NCBI GenBank assembly: GCA_046538945.1
Contig: JBKHHW010000042.1
Coordinates: 1-22,072, forward strand
Length of the DNA stretch: 22,072 nt
Reading direction: 5' to 3'
From: JAEZKC01 sp046538945
Lineage (GTDB): Bacteria > Fibrobacterota > Chitinivibrionia > Chitinivibrionales > Chitinispirillaceae
The notes beneath the pieces are model-generated. The model searched no databases, had not been told where the DNA came from, and saw nothing but the letters and a program-made list of their open reading frames with translations. The translations under genes were made by a program, and so were the position numbers. This document shows, in pieces, positions 1-7,702 of this stretch; the first letter of the stretch is position 1; every line of letters starts with the position of its first letter.

Positions 1-1
1 T

Positions 2-73
2 GTTACCCGAAAGCGTTCCGGTGAGACAAGTTCTTACCACATTAATATTGAAACAGCAGATGAAATTGAATGA
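2..73 (+). CDS. Possible 3' end of a gene cut by the window edge
   Basis: Frame 2 is open from the window edge to a TGA at 71-73. The 23 residues are polar and end with an acidic run (…NIETADEIE). A 10-bp perfect hairpin starts 19 nt after this stop, about the same stop-to-hairpin spacing seen for other genes here. That placement is the main reason to suspect a real gene end rather than chance. No family can be named from so little sequence. Frame 1 also reaches a stop, at 22-24, so the frame choice is not secure. Confidence 0.3.
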   Translation, partial: VTRKRSGETSSYHINIETADEIE

Positions 74-92
74 ATATTATGGAACAGCACTT

Positions 93-122
93 CAGGACTG
101 CGGTTTTCGATTCGCAGTCCTG
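93..122. terminator. Perfect hairpin between convergent gene ends
   Basis: The arms CAGGACTGCG (93-102) and CGCAGTCCTG (113-122) are exact inverse complements around a 10-nt loop. One G-U and one A-U pair can extend the stem to 91-124. It lies 16 nt past the stop of the TraB-like gene (minus) and 19 nt past the possible plus-strand stop at 73, so it could end transcription from both sides. Neither strand has a strong U-tract after the stem, so termination is inferred from position and symmetry. Confidence 0.6.
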
Positions 123-138
123 GATGTGTTTCAAAATG

Positions 139-1638
139 TTACAGTTTGCGGATCTGAAAACCCCTTTTCTCAAGAATCTCTACAATGCCTTCCGGGCCGA
201 CCACATGCCCTGATCCCACCACAACAAATCCAGGCTCATCATTGCTGTTCAAATAGTTTTCGATATACTCTGACATGGAGTAGTTTCTGTCGGTAATGAG
301 TTTTTTGTAGAAATTTTCGAATTCCGGTTCCTCCTTGAATTCAGAAAAGATGATTTCCACAAGCTTCTCATCGTCTCCGCAGAGATACGCTTTCAGAAGA
401 GAATTGATTTGCTCCATTTTCGCACTGTTGCTTTCCAAAGAATAAAGAAGAAATTCTTCATTGTCGAGTTCTTCCAGAAGCTTTATCTGCTCCTCCACGG
501 ACTCTATTTCCAGGATCTGTTTGTCTGATTTTTGTGCTTTTTCCAGATACTGAGCATCTATACCGTAATTGACATCATATCCGCTGGCCTGAACGAATAT
601 CATCTCCAGGGTAAGAGCAAGAAACCAGGGCCTGTAGTTTTTGAAATGACTTATCGGCATCCCCAGTTCTTCGAGAGTTTTTTCAGTTTTGGCGTATGCG
701 GAATCGGAGATAACATCCTCAAGGGTTTTCCCCCCCTCGAGCATTCCCGCTTTTAGAAGCTGTATTGATTTCTCTTTGAAATCGGGAGCCTTAGAGTTTA
801 TTTCCACCATGAGTTTCTTCGACAGAGCGAAAACTGAGTCGATCACATTGCCAAGGGGATAGAAGTCTTCATGTCCGTAGTGTACGGATCCCAAAAGGTA
901 AACCGTGTTGCCGGCGTGGTCTATCTGATATATGAGGGGGTGTGAACCCTCGCAGGCACTCACCGGATCCGGAATATCATCTGTTGTTTTCAAAGAAGTA
1001 TAGTCCAGATCCACATCGGACATGCCCCGGGAAAGCTTTTGGCCGACAGTTACAGGTGTCCCGTTTTCATCAATTATTATCGAACTGATGATTTCATCTA
1101 TTTCCTTTTGGTAGAAGTCGTGTTTTTGAGCTCCGGACCATAATCCGATTCTGACAATATGGTCTCCGCTGCGAAAGACACCTTCATCGAAAATAAAGGG
1201 AATCCCGTTTACGTTCACTGTGTATGTCCACCTGACCACCTCCTTATCAGTGGTGATTTTCGCGGAAAGCGGCTGCAGGTCCTTTTTGTTCTGATCGAAA
1301 ACGGCAGGAAAGTATTCATCCACGGGCATCCGGGTTTTTTCCGCAGTACATCGGATAAAGCATTCGAAATCGCTTCTGTTACCCACGAAAAGAAGCGATG
1401 GTGAATCAGTTTTCCTTTCGAATGCACTCTTGAATACTTCGGGAGCGTCTTCTTTTTTTGTGTAGTAGGACCAGTTGTCACTCAGGCTGACTTCAATACC
1501 TATGGATTTATTACTATACCCGTCAGGTTTTCTGCTCTCGACTGTATCCTGCGCTTCAGGGACAGTGGTGGTTTTTACAGAGGGTGTACAGCATACAAAT
1601 GCTAAAAAAGCAGTCAGGATAAGTCTGGATATTTTCAA
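139..1638 (-). CDS. TraB/GumN family lipoprotein-like protein
   Basis: The C-terminal half matches the TraB/GumN (PF01963) family, whose bacterial members are thought to be metal-dependent peptidase-like proteins of uncertain substrate. Visible hallmarks are a GSVHYGHEDFYPL block following a YQIDHAGNTVYLL strand, the YGIDAQYLEKA block, and a terminal VVVGSGHVVGPEGI block, so both conserved G-x-x-H / G-x-G-H motifs are present. Roughly residues 35-200 form an extra N-terminal region that resembles neither TraB nor anything I can name. The start is set at TTG 1638: GGAGG lies 6 nt upstream, whereas the longer GTG at 1653 has no ribosome site. The N-terminus is a hydrophobic signal segment ending in Cys-Cys, so export and possibly lipidation are likely, although the lipobox is not canonical. 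The gene is monocistronic. A weak promoter-like pair (TTGCCG, 15 nt, CATAAT) lies at 1696-1722. Confidence 0.85.
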   Translation of the reverse strand: MKISRLILTAFLAFVCCTPSVKTTTVPEAQDTVESRKPDGYSNKSIGIEVSLSDNWSYYTKKEDAPEVFKSAFERKTDSPSLLFVGNRSDFECFIRCTAEKTRMPVDEYFPAVFDQNKKDLQPLSAKITTDKEVVRWTYTVNVNGIPFIFDEGVFRSGDHIVRIGLWSGAQKHDFYQKEIDEIISSIIIDENGTPVTVGQKLSRGMSDVDLDYTSLKTTDDIPDPVSACEGSHPLIYQIDHAGNTVYLLGSVHYGHEDFYPLGNVIDSVFALSKKLMVEINSKAPDFKEKSIQLLKAGMLEGGKTLEDVISDSAYAKTEKTLEELGMPISHFKNYRPWFLALTLEMIFVQASGYDVNYGIDAQYLEKAQKSDKQILEIESVEEQIKLLEELDNEEFLLYSLESNSAKMEQINSLLKAYLCGDDEKLVEIIFSEFKEEPEFENFYKKLITDRNYSMSEYIENYLNSNDEPGFVVVGSGHVVGPEGIVEILEKRGFQIRKL

Positions 1639-1745
1639 AATGAACCTCCGCACGGGGTGAATGTACTTCGCTGTTTATGGTAAAACAGAAGATAAATTAT
1701 GAGCTGCTTTCTGAAACGGCAAATTGTGAATCGACATAATTGAGT

Positions 1746-2870
1746 TCATATCTTCTGCCTGTTTTCCGGATAAAACAGATGAAGTCGTTCCATATCCAGT
1801 AACAGAGGCACTTTGGACGTTTTTGACGGATTTTTCGGGCTGATGACGATGAATTTATCCCCGTTTTGAAGAAACGAGTGGAGCAGCCACTCGTGGCCGA
1901 TGTTTTCGGTCACATCAAAGCTTATTTCCAAATCTGAATCCTGATCTGATATTGAGGCAGCTTCGGGTCGGATGCCCAAAAGGAGCTCTTTTCCTTTGTT
2001 CTGAAACATCTTGGCCGCAAGCGGTTCACGAATTCTGATATTGAAGGTATCGGTTCTGAAGTACATTGTGCCGTTTTTTTCTTCGGCAGTACCCTTCAGG
2101 ATATTCATGGGCGGTGATCCTATGAATCTGGCTACAAAAGTGTTCGAGGGGTGTGAGTAGATCTGTTCGGGGGTGCCGAGTTGCTGGATGAAGCCGTTTT
2201 CAAGCACTGCGATACGGTCTCCCAGAGTCATGGCCTCTATCTGGTCGTGAGTGACATAAATGGTGGTGATACCCAGTCTCTTCTGCAGAGACTTGAGTTC
2301 CGCCCGCATCTCCATGCGCAGCTTTGCATCCAGATTTGATAACGGTTCATCCATAAGAAACAGTGAGGGATTGCGCACGATAGCCCGCCCGATAGCTACT
2401 CTCTGACGCTGCCCTCCTGAAAGTTCGGAGGGCTTTCGGTCAAGGAGCTCTTTAATTCGCAGGATTTCAGCTGTTTCTTTTACCCTGCGCTTTCTTTCAT
2501 CCTTTGAAATTTTCTTTTTGAGATTCGTGAGCGGAAATTCGATGTTCTGTTCGATGGTCATGTGGGGATAGAGGGCGTAGCTCTGAAATACAAAAGAGAC
2601 ATCCCGTTCGAAAGGCTGCAGAAAAAGGCCTTTGGAGCTGTCTGCTACTGCTTTACCACCGAAATATATGCTTCCCTGGGTCGGTTTTTCCAATCCCGCG
2701 ATAAGGTTCAGTGTCGTGCTTTTGCCACACCCGGACGGGCCCAGCAGCACGAAAAACTCTCCGGGCTGAATGCTCAGATCCAGCGATTTGAGAACTTCAA
2801 CTTTCCCTCTGAGAGAATGGAATGTCTTGCTGATTGCGTGCATTTTCACTTCTGTTGCAGTCATTTCCAT
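1746..2870 (-). CDS. Sugar ABC importer ATP-binding protein (MalK/UgpC type)
   Basis: This is the cytoplasmic ATPase that powers the binding-protein-dependent importer encoded just upstream. All nucleotide-binding motifs are intact: Walker A GPSGCGKST (residues 44-52), Q-loop Gln96, signature LSGGQ (150-154), Walker B LFLMDEP (about 170-176), D-loop and switch His208. After about residue 235 comes a C-terminal TOBE-type regulatory extension, and the length of 374 aa is normal for MalK/UgpC/MsmX proteins. It is the last gene of the operon, 43 bp after the MalG-type gene, with AGGAAA upstream of ATG 2870. The substrate cannot be read from this subunit. Some MalK-type ATPases serve several importers, but the fixed linkage here suggests a dedicated one. 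Confidence 0.95.
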   Translation of the reverse strand: MEMTATEVKMHAISKTFHSLRGKVEVLKSLDLSIQPGEFFVLLGPSGCGKSTTLNLIAGLEKPTQGSIYFGGKAVADSSKGLFLQPFERDVSFVFQSYALYPHMTIEQNIEFPLTNLKKKISKDERKRRVKETAEILRIKELLDRKPSELSGGQRQRVAIGRAIVRNPSLFLMDEPLSNLDAKLRMEMRAELKSLQKRLGITTIYVTHDQIEAMTLGDRIAVLENGFIQQLGTPEQIYSHPSNTFVARFIGSPPMNILKGTAEEKNGTMYFRTDTFNIRIREPLAAKMFQNKGKELLLGIRPEAASISDQDSDLEISFDVTENIGHEWLLHSFLQNGDKFIVISPKNPSKTSKVPLLLDMERLHLFYPENRQKI

Positions 2871-2913
2871 AATCGTACTTTTCCTTCAACTTTGTTACGG
2901 AGCTCTGAATGTT

Positions 2914-3747
2914 TTACTGTTTTACCGACCCGCTCATCAGCCCGCTTACGATATAGCGCTGGAAAAGCAGGGTGAGAATCACCAGGGGCACGGTGGCAAT
3001 GGTTGACGCCGCCATCAGGTTACCCCAGGGCAATTCTCCATGTAATCCCTGGAACAGCGCGATTCCCACCGGGATTGTTTGCGCAGTATAATCAATTGTA
3101 AGCATCAAAGCGAACAGGAACTCATTGAAACTCATGATAAACACCAGAAGAAAAGAGGAGAAAATTCCCGGAATAGCAAGCGGCAGTATGATTTTGACAA
3201 GAGTTCTGAATCTGCCCGCCCCGTCCACGAGCGCCGCTCGGTCCAGATCAGCGGGTATCTGCGCAAAGTAACTCATATTGATCCACAGAGCTATGGGGGT
3301 GGTCCAGGCTGTGTAGGGGAGAATGAGAGCGGTATGGGTGTTTGTTATCCCCAGATTCGAAAACAGCTGGAACAGGTATCCGATTATGCTTATCTGCGGA
3401 AACATGGAAAGGGCCAGAACAAAAAGAGGAATGACTATTCTTCCCGGAAAACGGAATCGGGAAACCGCATACCCGGACAGACTGGTGATAAGGGTCACTG
3501 CCAGGGCTGTAAATGTGGACACGATGAGACTGTTTCTGAGGTAATCGAAAAAATGAAGAGATTCTGAGGTTGCCACCTCAAAATAATTTTCCAGTGTCGC
3601 GCTGAAATTTCCGGTGACAAGGAAATCAGGCTGAGAGGTAAACGAAACAATAGACATCCACACGAACGGTACCAAAACGAAAACAAGCATTGCAATAGAA
3701 CCGGTGAAGAGAAGAAGTTTGCGGAATTGTGATTCCTGAAGTCTCAT
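2914..3747 (-). CDS. Carbohydrate ABC transporter permease, MalG type
   Basis: Inner-membrane permease with about six hydrophobic segments. The EAA loop that docks the ATPase is clear at residues 170-190 (DRAALVDGAG through KIILPLAIPG). It is followed by the NEFLFAL segment typical of MalG-type (CUT1) permeases, and 277 aa is the usual length. It pairs with the MalF-type permease encoded upstream to form the channel. Its ATG overlaps the stop of that gene by 4 bp, so the two are almost certainly translationally coupled. The ATPase gene follows after 43 bp. The sugar is unknown; CUT1 systems take up oligosaccharides such as maltodextrins, cello- or xylo-oligomers, trehalose, or glycerol phosphate. 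Confidence 0.95.
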   Translation of the reverse strand: MRLQESQFRKLLLFTGSIAMLVFVLVPFVWMSIVSFTSQPDFLVTGNFSATLENYFEVATSESLHFFDYLRNSLIVSTFTALAVTLITSLSGYAVSRFRFPGRIVIPLFVLALSMFPQISIIGYLFQLFSNLGITNTHTALILPYTAWTTPIALWINMSYFAQIPADLDRAALVDGAGRFRTLVKIILPLAIPGIFSSFLLVFIMSFNEFLFALMLTIDYTAQTIPVGIALFQGLHGELPWGNLMAASTIATVPLVILTLLFQRYIVSGLMSGSVKQ

Positions 3748-4646
3748 TTGCCCATACTCTTGTGGAATTTACCGCTATGGATATATACAAGTGTTACAAT
3801 GAACGATATCGTGAACATGATTACCGATACCGCGGACCCAAGTCCGAACTGATCGTTATTGAAATATCTAAAACCCAGATATGAAAGAGTCTGCGTTTTC
3901 CCTCCCGGGCCTCCGCCTGTAAGAACGTATACCAGGTCAAAAATCCTGAGTGAATCTATTGTCCTGAATATTAGCGCCACTATGATTACGGGTGACAGCA
4001 GGGGTAGAGTAATCTTTACAAATCTTCTTAACATCGAGGCTCCGTCGACCTTTGCCTGAAGATAGATATCTCTGGGTATTGCCTGAAGTCCGGCCAGCAG
4101 AATGATGACCACAAACGGGGTGGTTTTCCACACATCCGCAATCACGATGGCCCAGAATGCGCTCCCCGCACTGCCTAGCCAGTTCACATTGCCACTGATC
4201 CCCAGTTGTGTAATGACGAAGTTGACCACTCCGTAGCTGTACTGGTACATAAGCTGCCAGGTTCTTCCTGCGATAACGGTGGGAATTGCCCAGGGGATAA
4301 GAATGACTGCCCTCAGAATACCTCTGGCCCGAAAGGTCTCATTGAGCAGAAGCGCGAAAAGAAGTCCCGCCGTGACTTCAAGGATCACCGCCGCAATCGT
4401 GAACAGAAGAGTGAAACCCGTGGCCCGCCAGAAGCCGGCTGAGGAGAACAGTTGGGAGTAGTTTTCAAAACCGATGAACTTTTTGGGAAGATAAGCCACA
4501 TCCCTGAACAGGCTGTTGAAACAGGTCCCCAGAATCGGAAAAAGAATGAACGCTACGGTGACTGCAAGAACAGGCGCAACAAAGATCAGCGCGGTGCCGA
4601 CCTCGCGCCTGTCATATTTGCCCGTGTGCTTGTCAATCATTTTCAT
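3744..4646 (-). CDS. Carbohydrate ABC transporter permease, MalF type
   Basis: Inner-membrane permease of the CUT1 family with 300 residues. The EAA loop is at residues 197-216 (QAKVDGASMLRRF then KITLPLLSP). The following VLTGGGPGGKTQTLSYL segment is diagnostic of MalF/UgpA-type subunits. The protein is a compact six-helix form and lacks the large periplasmic loop of E. coli MalF. Its start lies inside the 3' end of the binding-protein gene: ATG 4646 gives a 14-bp overlap, and ATG 4640, two codons in, gives 8 bp. Either start implies coupled translation. It overlaps the MalG-type gene by 4 bp at its own end. Confidence 0.95.
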   Translation of the reverse strand: MKMIDKHTGKYDRREVGTALIFVAPVLAVTVAFILFPILGTCFNSLFRDVAYLPKKFIGFENYSQLFSSAGFWRATGFTLLFTIAAVILEVTAGLLFALLLNETFRARGILRAVILIPWAIPTVIAGRTWQLMYQYSYGVVNFVITQLGISGNVNWLGSAGSAFWAIVIADVWKTTPFVVIILLAGLQAIPRDIYLQAKVDGASMLRRFVKITLPLLSPVIIVALIFRTIDSLRIFDLVYVLTGGGPGGKTQTLSYLGFRYFNNDQFGLGSAVSVIMFTISFIVTLVYIHSGKFHKSMGK

Positions 4647-5916
4647 ACGTGGAGATTATCTTCCGGATCTCTTCATGAGCCATTTTCAGAGCCTGTTCAG
4701 ATGACAGCTGATCTGCCAGAGCGGCGTTGATTCTTTTCTGGAGTACCTGCGATATTTCCGAATAGTAGGGTACTACAGGTCTTGAAACCGCGTTTTCGAA
4801 CACCTGCTTCAGTTCAGCCAGGTGAGGGGCGGATTTCAGAATGTCCTCGTCTGTATAAAGGTCACTTCTTCCCGGATTCCATCCCATGTTCAGCACCATT
4901 TCCTTTTGTACATCATAGGAAGTTATGAACTTGACGAATTGAACAGCCTGCTCCGGGACATCGGTGTAAGTCGACACGACCGCATGCCACCCGCCCAGAG
5001 TCGCAGCACTTTCATGATCATCAAAGGCGGGCAGAGGGGCGATGCCGACTTTGTCGCGGACCGGGGAATCTTTGCTGTTGTGAAGTCCCCAGGCATAGGG
5101 CCAGTTGCGTTCGAAGAGTGCGTTCCCCGACTGGAAAGTCATCCGCACCTCTTCCTCTTTCATATCAGTGAATGTGTTGAGGGGAGATATTTTGTGTTCG
5201 TGGATGAGAGATTTCATATACTTGAGGGCCGTGATGTTTGCGCTGCTTGCCACTCTGGACTCGTTCTGCCCGATTATCTGCCCTCCCGCCGAGGTGAAAG
5301 TCTCCAGTGCATTGCATACAAGCCCCTCATACTGCGCGCCCTGCCACACATATCCCCAGAAGTTTTTATTCTCCACCTTTTCGTCTTTCTGTATTTCACG
5401 GGCCATTTCGAGCAGTTCGCTCCACTTTGCCGGAGGGGCGCTGTAGCCGTATTTTTCCAGAAGGTCTTTGCGGTAATAGAGCAGCCCTCCATCAATGTAC
5501 AGTGGAAGGCCGATGAGGGAATCGTTATAGGTATCCGCCAGAGAGATCACTCTGGTGAAAAATGGCTCCGTGTCGATATGGTAGCTGCTTAGTGGATGAA
5601 GCCATCCGGATGCGGCCAACTGACCAATCCAGGCTACATCAACCAGCATGACATCGGGATTATTCCTTTTACCCCGCAGGGAGAGAATGATGCTCTGTTT
5701 GCGCTGATCGGTGTCGGTGGTCTGTCGGATCAGTTTCACCGGGATGCCGCTTTCCTGTTCGAACTGCCGGACTACTTTTTCCCAGTATGCGATTTCGTTG
5801 GGTGCGCCGCCCACCATGAAGGAGAGTTCTTTTTGCGCCCCACATCCGGAAGAGAAAAGAGAGAGGGCGAGGGCTGAGAGAGAAAAGAAGGCTGTGTAGA
5901 GCAAGTGATGTTTCAT
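4633..5916 (-). CDS. Sugar ABC transporter substrate-binding lipoprotein
   Basis: Extracellular solute-binding protein family 1 (MalE-like), 427 aa. The N-terminus is a signal peptide ending in the lipobox SSGC, so Cys25 would be lipidated and the mature protein tethered in the periplasm facing the permeases. Characteristic stretches include the early FMVGGAPNEIAYWEKVVRQF strand-helix, PDVMLVDVAWIGQLA, the PLYIDGGLLYYRKDLLEKYG hinge segment, and a late GGWHAVVS block. It is the first gene of the four-gene importer operon. GGAG sits 6 nt before ATG 5916, and a sigma-70-like promoter lies about 50-75 bp further upstream. The ligand is not predictable by eye; the nearby GH9 enzyme makes cello- or related oligosaccharides a reasonable but unproven guess. 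Confidence 0.93.
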   Translation of the reverse strand: MKHHLLYTAFFSLSALALSLFSSGCGAQKELSFMVGGAPNEIAYWEKVVRQFEQESGIPVKLIRQTTDTDQRKQSIILSLRGKRNNPDVMLVDVAWIGQLAASGWLHPLSSYHIDTEPFFTRVISLADTYNDSLIGLPLYIDGGLLYYRKDLLEKYGYSAPPAKWSELLEMAREIQKDEKVENKNFWGYVWQGAQYEGLVCNALETFTSAGGQIIGQNESRVASSANITALKYMKSLIHEHKISPLNTFTDMKEEEVRMTFQSGNALFERNWPYAWGLHNSKDSPVRDKVGIAPLPAFDDHESAATLGGWHAVVSTYTDVPEQAVQFVKFITSYDVQKEMVLNMGWNPGRSDLYTDEDILKSAPHLAELKQVFENAVSRPVVPYYSEISQVLQKRINAALADQLSSEQALKMAHEEIRKIISTYEND

Positions 5917-5964
5917 CGGCCGCTCCGATCGTTAGTCCGGATGTGAATAGTGGTGTATTATTAA

Positions 5965-5993
5965 ATAATGTTAAATTGTAGAGGAAAAGTCAA
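5965..5993 (-). promoter_or_regulatory. Predicted sigma-70 promoter for the sugar importer operon
   Basis: On the minus strand, TTGACT (5988-5993) is followed after exactly 17 nt by CATTAT (5965-5970), a good match to the -35/-10 consensus. The expected transcription start is near 5958, giving a leader of about 40 nt before the binding-protein ATG at 5916. The element lies in the 160-bp gap shared with the divergent ferredoxin gene. Confidence 0.55.
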
Positions 5994-5997
5994 ATCC

Positions 5998-6022
5998 GGG
6001 TGCAGGGCACAGTCCCGCACCC
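5998..6022. repeat. GC-rich inverted repeat in the divergent promoter region
   Basis: GGGTGC (5998-6003) and GCACCC (6017-6022) are perfect inverse complements. Inside them GGG and CCC can also pair across one bulged base, with a short CACAGT loop. It sits 4 bp upstream of the -35 box of the sugar importer promoter and within the upstream region of the ferredoxin gene. It could be a regulator binding site or an RNA hairpin. Nothing in the sequence decides between these. Confidence 0.45.
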
Positions 6023-6076
6023 CTTCCTCTCTCTCCTGAGCTGAATTATTTTTATAAAAAACAGAGGAGCACCCGG

Positions 6077-6871
6077 ATGTCACCGAAATCTTCCCAAATT
6101 TTCTATTTCAGCGGTACCGGAAACGGTATCCACATCGCCAAACAGCTCAAAAATGAGCTGGGAGGTACTATTCACGGTATGCCCTCTTATAAAAACCAGA
6201 GTCGTGTTTCCGTATCCGCCGACACTGTAGGATTGGTTTTCCCCGTTTTTTTCATGGATGTTCCCGCTTTTGTGAAAGATTTCATCGATAAACTGGACAT
6301 CTTGCCTTCATCGTTTCTGTTTGCGGTAATTCACTGCGGGCAAACAGCGGGGGCAGTGCTGCAGCTGCTAAAAAAACAGCTGCAGTCCAGAGAACTCACT
6401 CTCAATGCCGCACATCTGCTGTACCTTCCTGACAACAGCATATTCTTCTATACCAAGCCGGACAAGGTCGGCCCTATGCTTCAGAAAGGGGAGGAGAGGT
6501 TGTCTGAGATAATCGCCTCCCTGAAAAAGAGGGAGCAAACGGTTCTTCCGCATCGTTCAGCCAATACACTCTTACCACGTCTGTCCGAGTGGTTTTTCGG
6601 GCGTGTTCTGGGTGAAGAAAAAAAAGGCGTTGATAAGGATAAGTGTACTGGATGCGGATTGTGCGCCAGGGTTTGTCCGGTTGACTGTATCTCATGTGAA
6701 AACGGATTTCCGGTCTGGGACGGAAGTTGTGTGAAGTGCTTCGCCTGCATTCATTGGTGCCCGACGCGCGCCATCCGTTTCGGGTCTCTGAGAGTGAATG
6801 ATAAAACTGCATACAGACACCCTCAATGCCTGGCTTCCGATATGGAAGCTCAGAAAATTCCTCATAAATAG
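6077..6871 (+). CDS. EFR1-type flavodoxin/ferredoxin fusion protein
   Basis: Predicted cytoplasmic electron-transfer protein of 264 aa. The N-terminal half is flavodoxin-like: IFYFSGTGNG (residues 8-17) matches the FMN phosphate-binding loop, and VGLVFPVFFMDVP is the usual next strand. The C-terminal part carries two complete [4Fe-4S] motifs, Cys190-193-196-200 and Cys218-221-224-228, each followed by Pro. This domain order matches the EFR1 family ferredoxins found widely in anaerobes, whose partners are mostly undefined. The start is supported by GAGGAG about 8 nt before ATG 6077. The lipoprotein gene follows 20 bp downstream, so they may share a transcript. No reductase partner is encoded next to it, so its redox role is open. 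Confidence 0.9.
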   Translation: MSPKSSQIFYFSGTGNGIHIAKQLKNELGGTIHGMPSYKNQSRVSVSADTVGLVFPVFFMDVPAFVKDFIDKLDILPSSFLFAVIHCGQTAGAVLQLLKKQLQSRELTLNAAHLLYLPDNSIFFYTKPDKVGPMLQKGEERLSEIIASLKKREQTVLPHRSANTLLPRLSEWFFGRVLGEEKKGVDKDKCTGCGLCARVCPVDCISCENGFPVWDGSCVKCFACIHWCPTRAIRFGSLRVNDKTAYRHPQCLASDMEAQKIPHK

Positions 6872-6891
6872 AGAAAAGAAGATATCTGTAT

Positions 6892-7569
6892 ATGAAAGTA
6901 TATACAATCAGCGTCCTGCTTTTTTTGCTGCTTTCGGTTTTTTCCTGTGTAGGACCGTCCAAAGTCGTTCTGGCACCCGATTACAAGAAGGTTAGCATTC
7001 CGGATGCTGCAATGGCGATAGTGATCCAGGACCATGACCCGTTCCTTGTTTACAAAGGAAATGTTGAAGATGTGCTCGGTAAAGGCGACCCGCGGGATCT
7101 GATCTGGAAATACTTCAAAAAACGCCTTCTGAAGGATGTCATGAAAGAAGTAAAACTGAAAACAGCTTTCTATAGTAGTGTGGATTCAAAATATCTGATT
7201 TCAAACGAGATGCTGGAAATGTCTGGAGAAGTTGTGGTGATTGAGCTCCCGGCAGCAGGAACCCATTTTGAATTCAGCGGGATAGAAACAGATCTGGTGC
7301 TCTTTATAAGTAAAATCCGCGTCGGAACGGAAACGGACGACTATCAATCAGTCAGGCCCGAAAACGGACTGAACTTTACACCCTCTAAGTCGCTTATATA
7401 TCAGAGCAGTTTCGTTCTCTGGGACAACAGAACGCACCAGTTTATCAGCTACGGCAGAGTGAAATCGACAGTACCGATAACAGGAGAAGAGGCAACGGAA
7501 TCGGACTGGATAAAAGCTTCCAGGCAGTACGTGAAAACTGTTTTCGAGCCAGTCGGGCTTCTCAAATAA
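6892..7569 (+). CDS. Predicted lipoprotein of unknown function
   Basis: I do not recognise this 225-aa protein. It begins with a short basic segment, a strongly hydrophobic stretch and the lipobox VFSC, so Cys19 is likely lipidated and the protein attached to the inner or outer membrane on the periplasmic side. The rest is soluble, with alternating strand-like segments (for example TDLVLFISKIRVGTE and SLIYQSSFVLWDN) and only one further Cys-free body, which suggests a compact beta-rich domain. A purine-rich GAGAAAAGAAG precedes ATG 6892. It lies 20 bp after the ferredoxin gene and 133 bp before the GH9 gene. Small lipoproteins of similar build occur in Bacteroidota and Fibrobacterota, but assigning a role would be a guess. 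Confidence 0.8.
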   Translation: MKVYTISVLLFLLLSVFSCVGPSKVVLAPDYKKVSIPDAAMAIVIQDHDPFLVYKGNVEDVLGKGDPRDLIWKYFKKRLLKDVMKEVKLKTAFYSSVDSKYLISNEMLEMSGEVVVIELPAAGTHFEFSGIETDLVLFISKIRVGTETDDYQSVRPENGLNFTPSKSLIYQSSFVLWDNRTHQFISYGRVKSTVPITGEEATESDWIKASRQYVKTVFEPVGLLK

Positions 7570-7702
7570 TGCAGCATTCAGAATTAAATGAAAAGGTTCG
7601 CAAATCTGTGAAAGACAAGAAGTCTCTTTCCAGTGTTATTTATGTTTATTTTCATGGACTGGCACGAAAACGCTCAAATGAATCTCATTAGAAAGGTTGC
7701 AA

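Noticed and set aside
1722..1741. Weak hairpin AATTGTG/CATAATT after the MalK-type gene
   Set aside because: It is short, AT-rich and includes a G-U pair, and could easily occur by chance in this AT-rich gap.
4822..5592. Plus-strand open frame of 256 codons
   Set aside because: It lies wholly antisense to the sugar-binding lipoprotein gene, whose family motifs and lipobox are clear. The plus frame shows no recognisable domain.
7570..7702. Possible terminator (GAAAGAC with GTCTCTTTC near 7610-7630)
   Set aside because: The stem needs a bulge, is about 40 nt after the lipoprotein stop and has no clear U-tract, so it is too weak to call.
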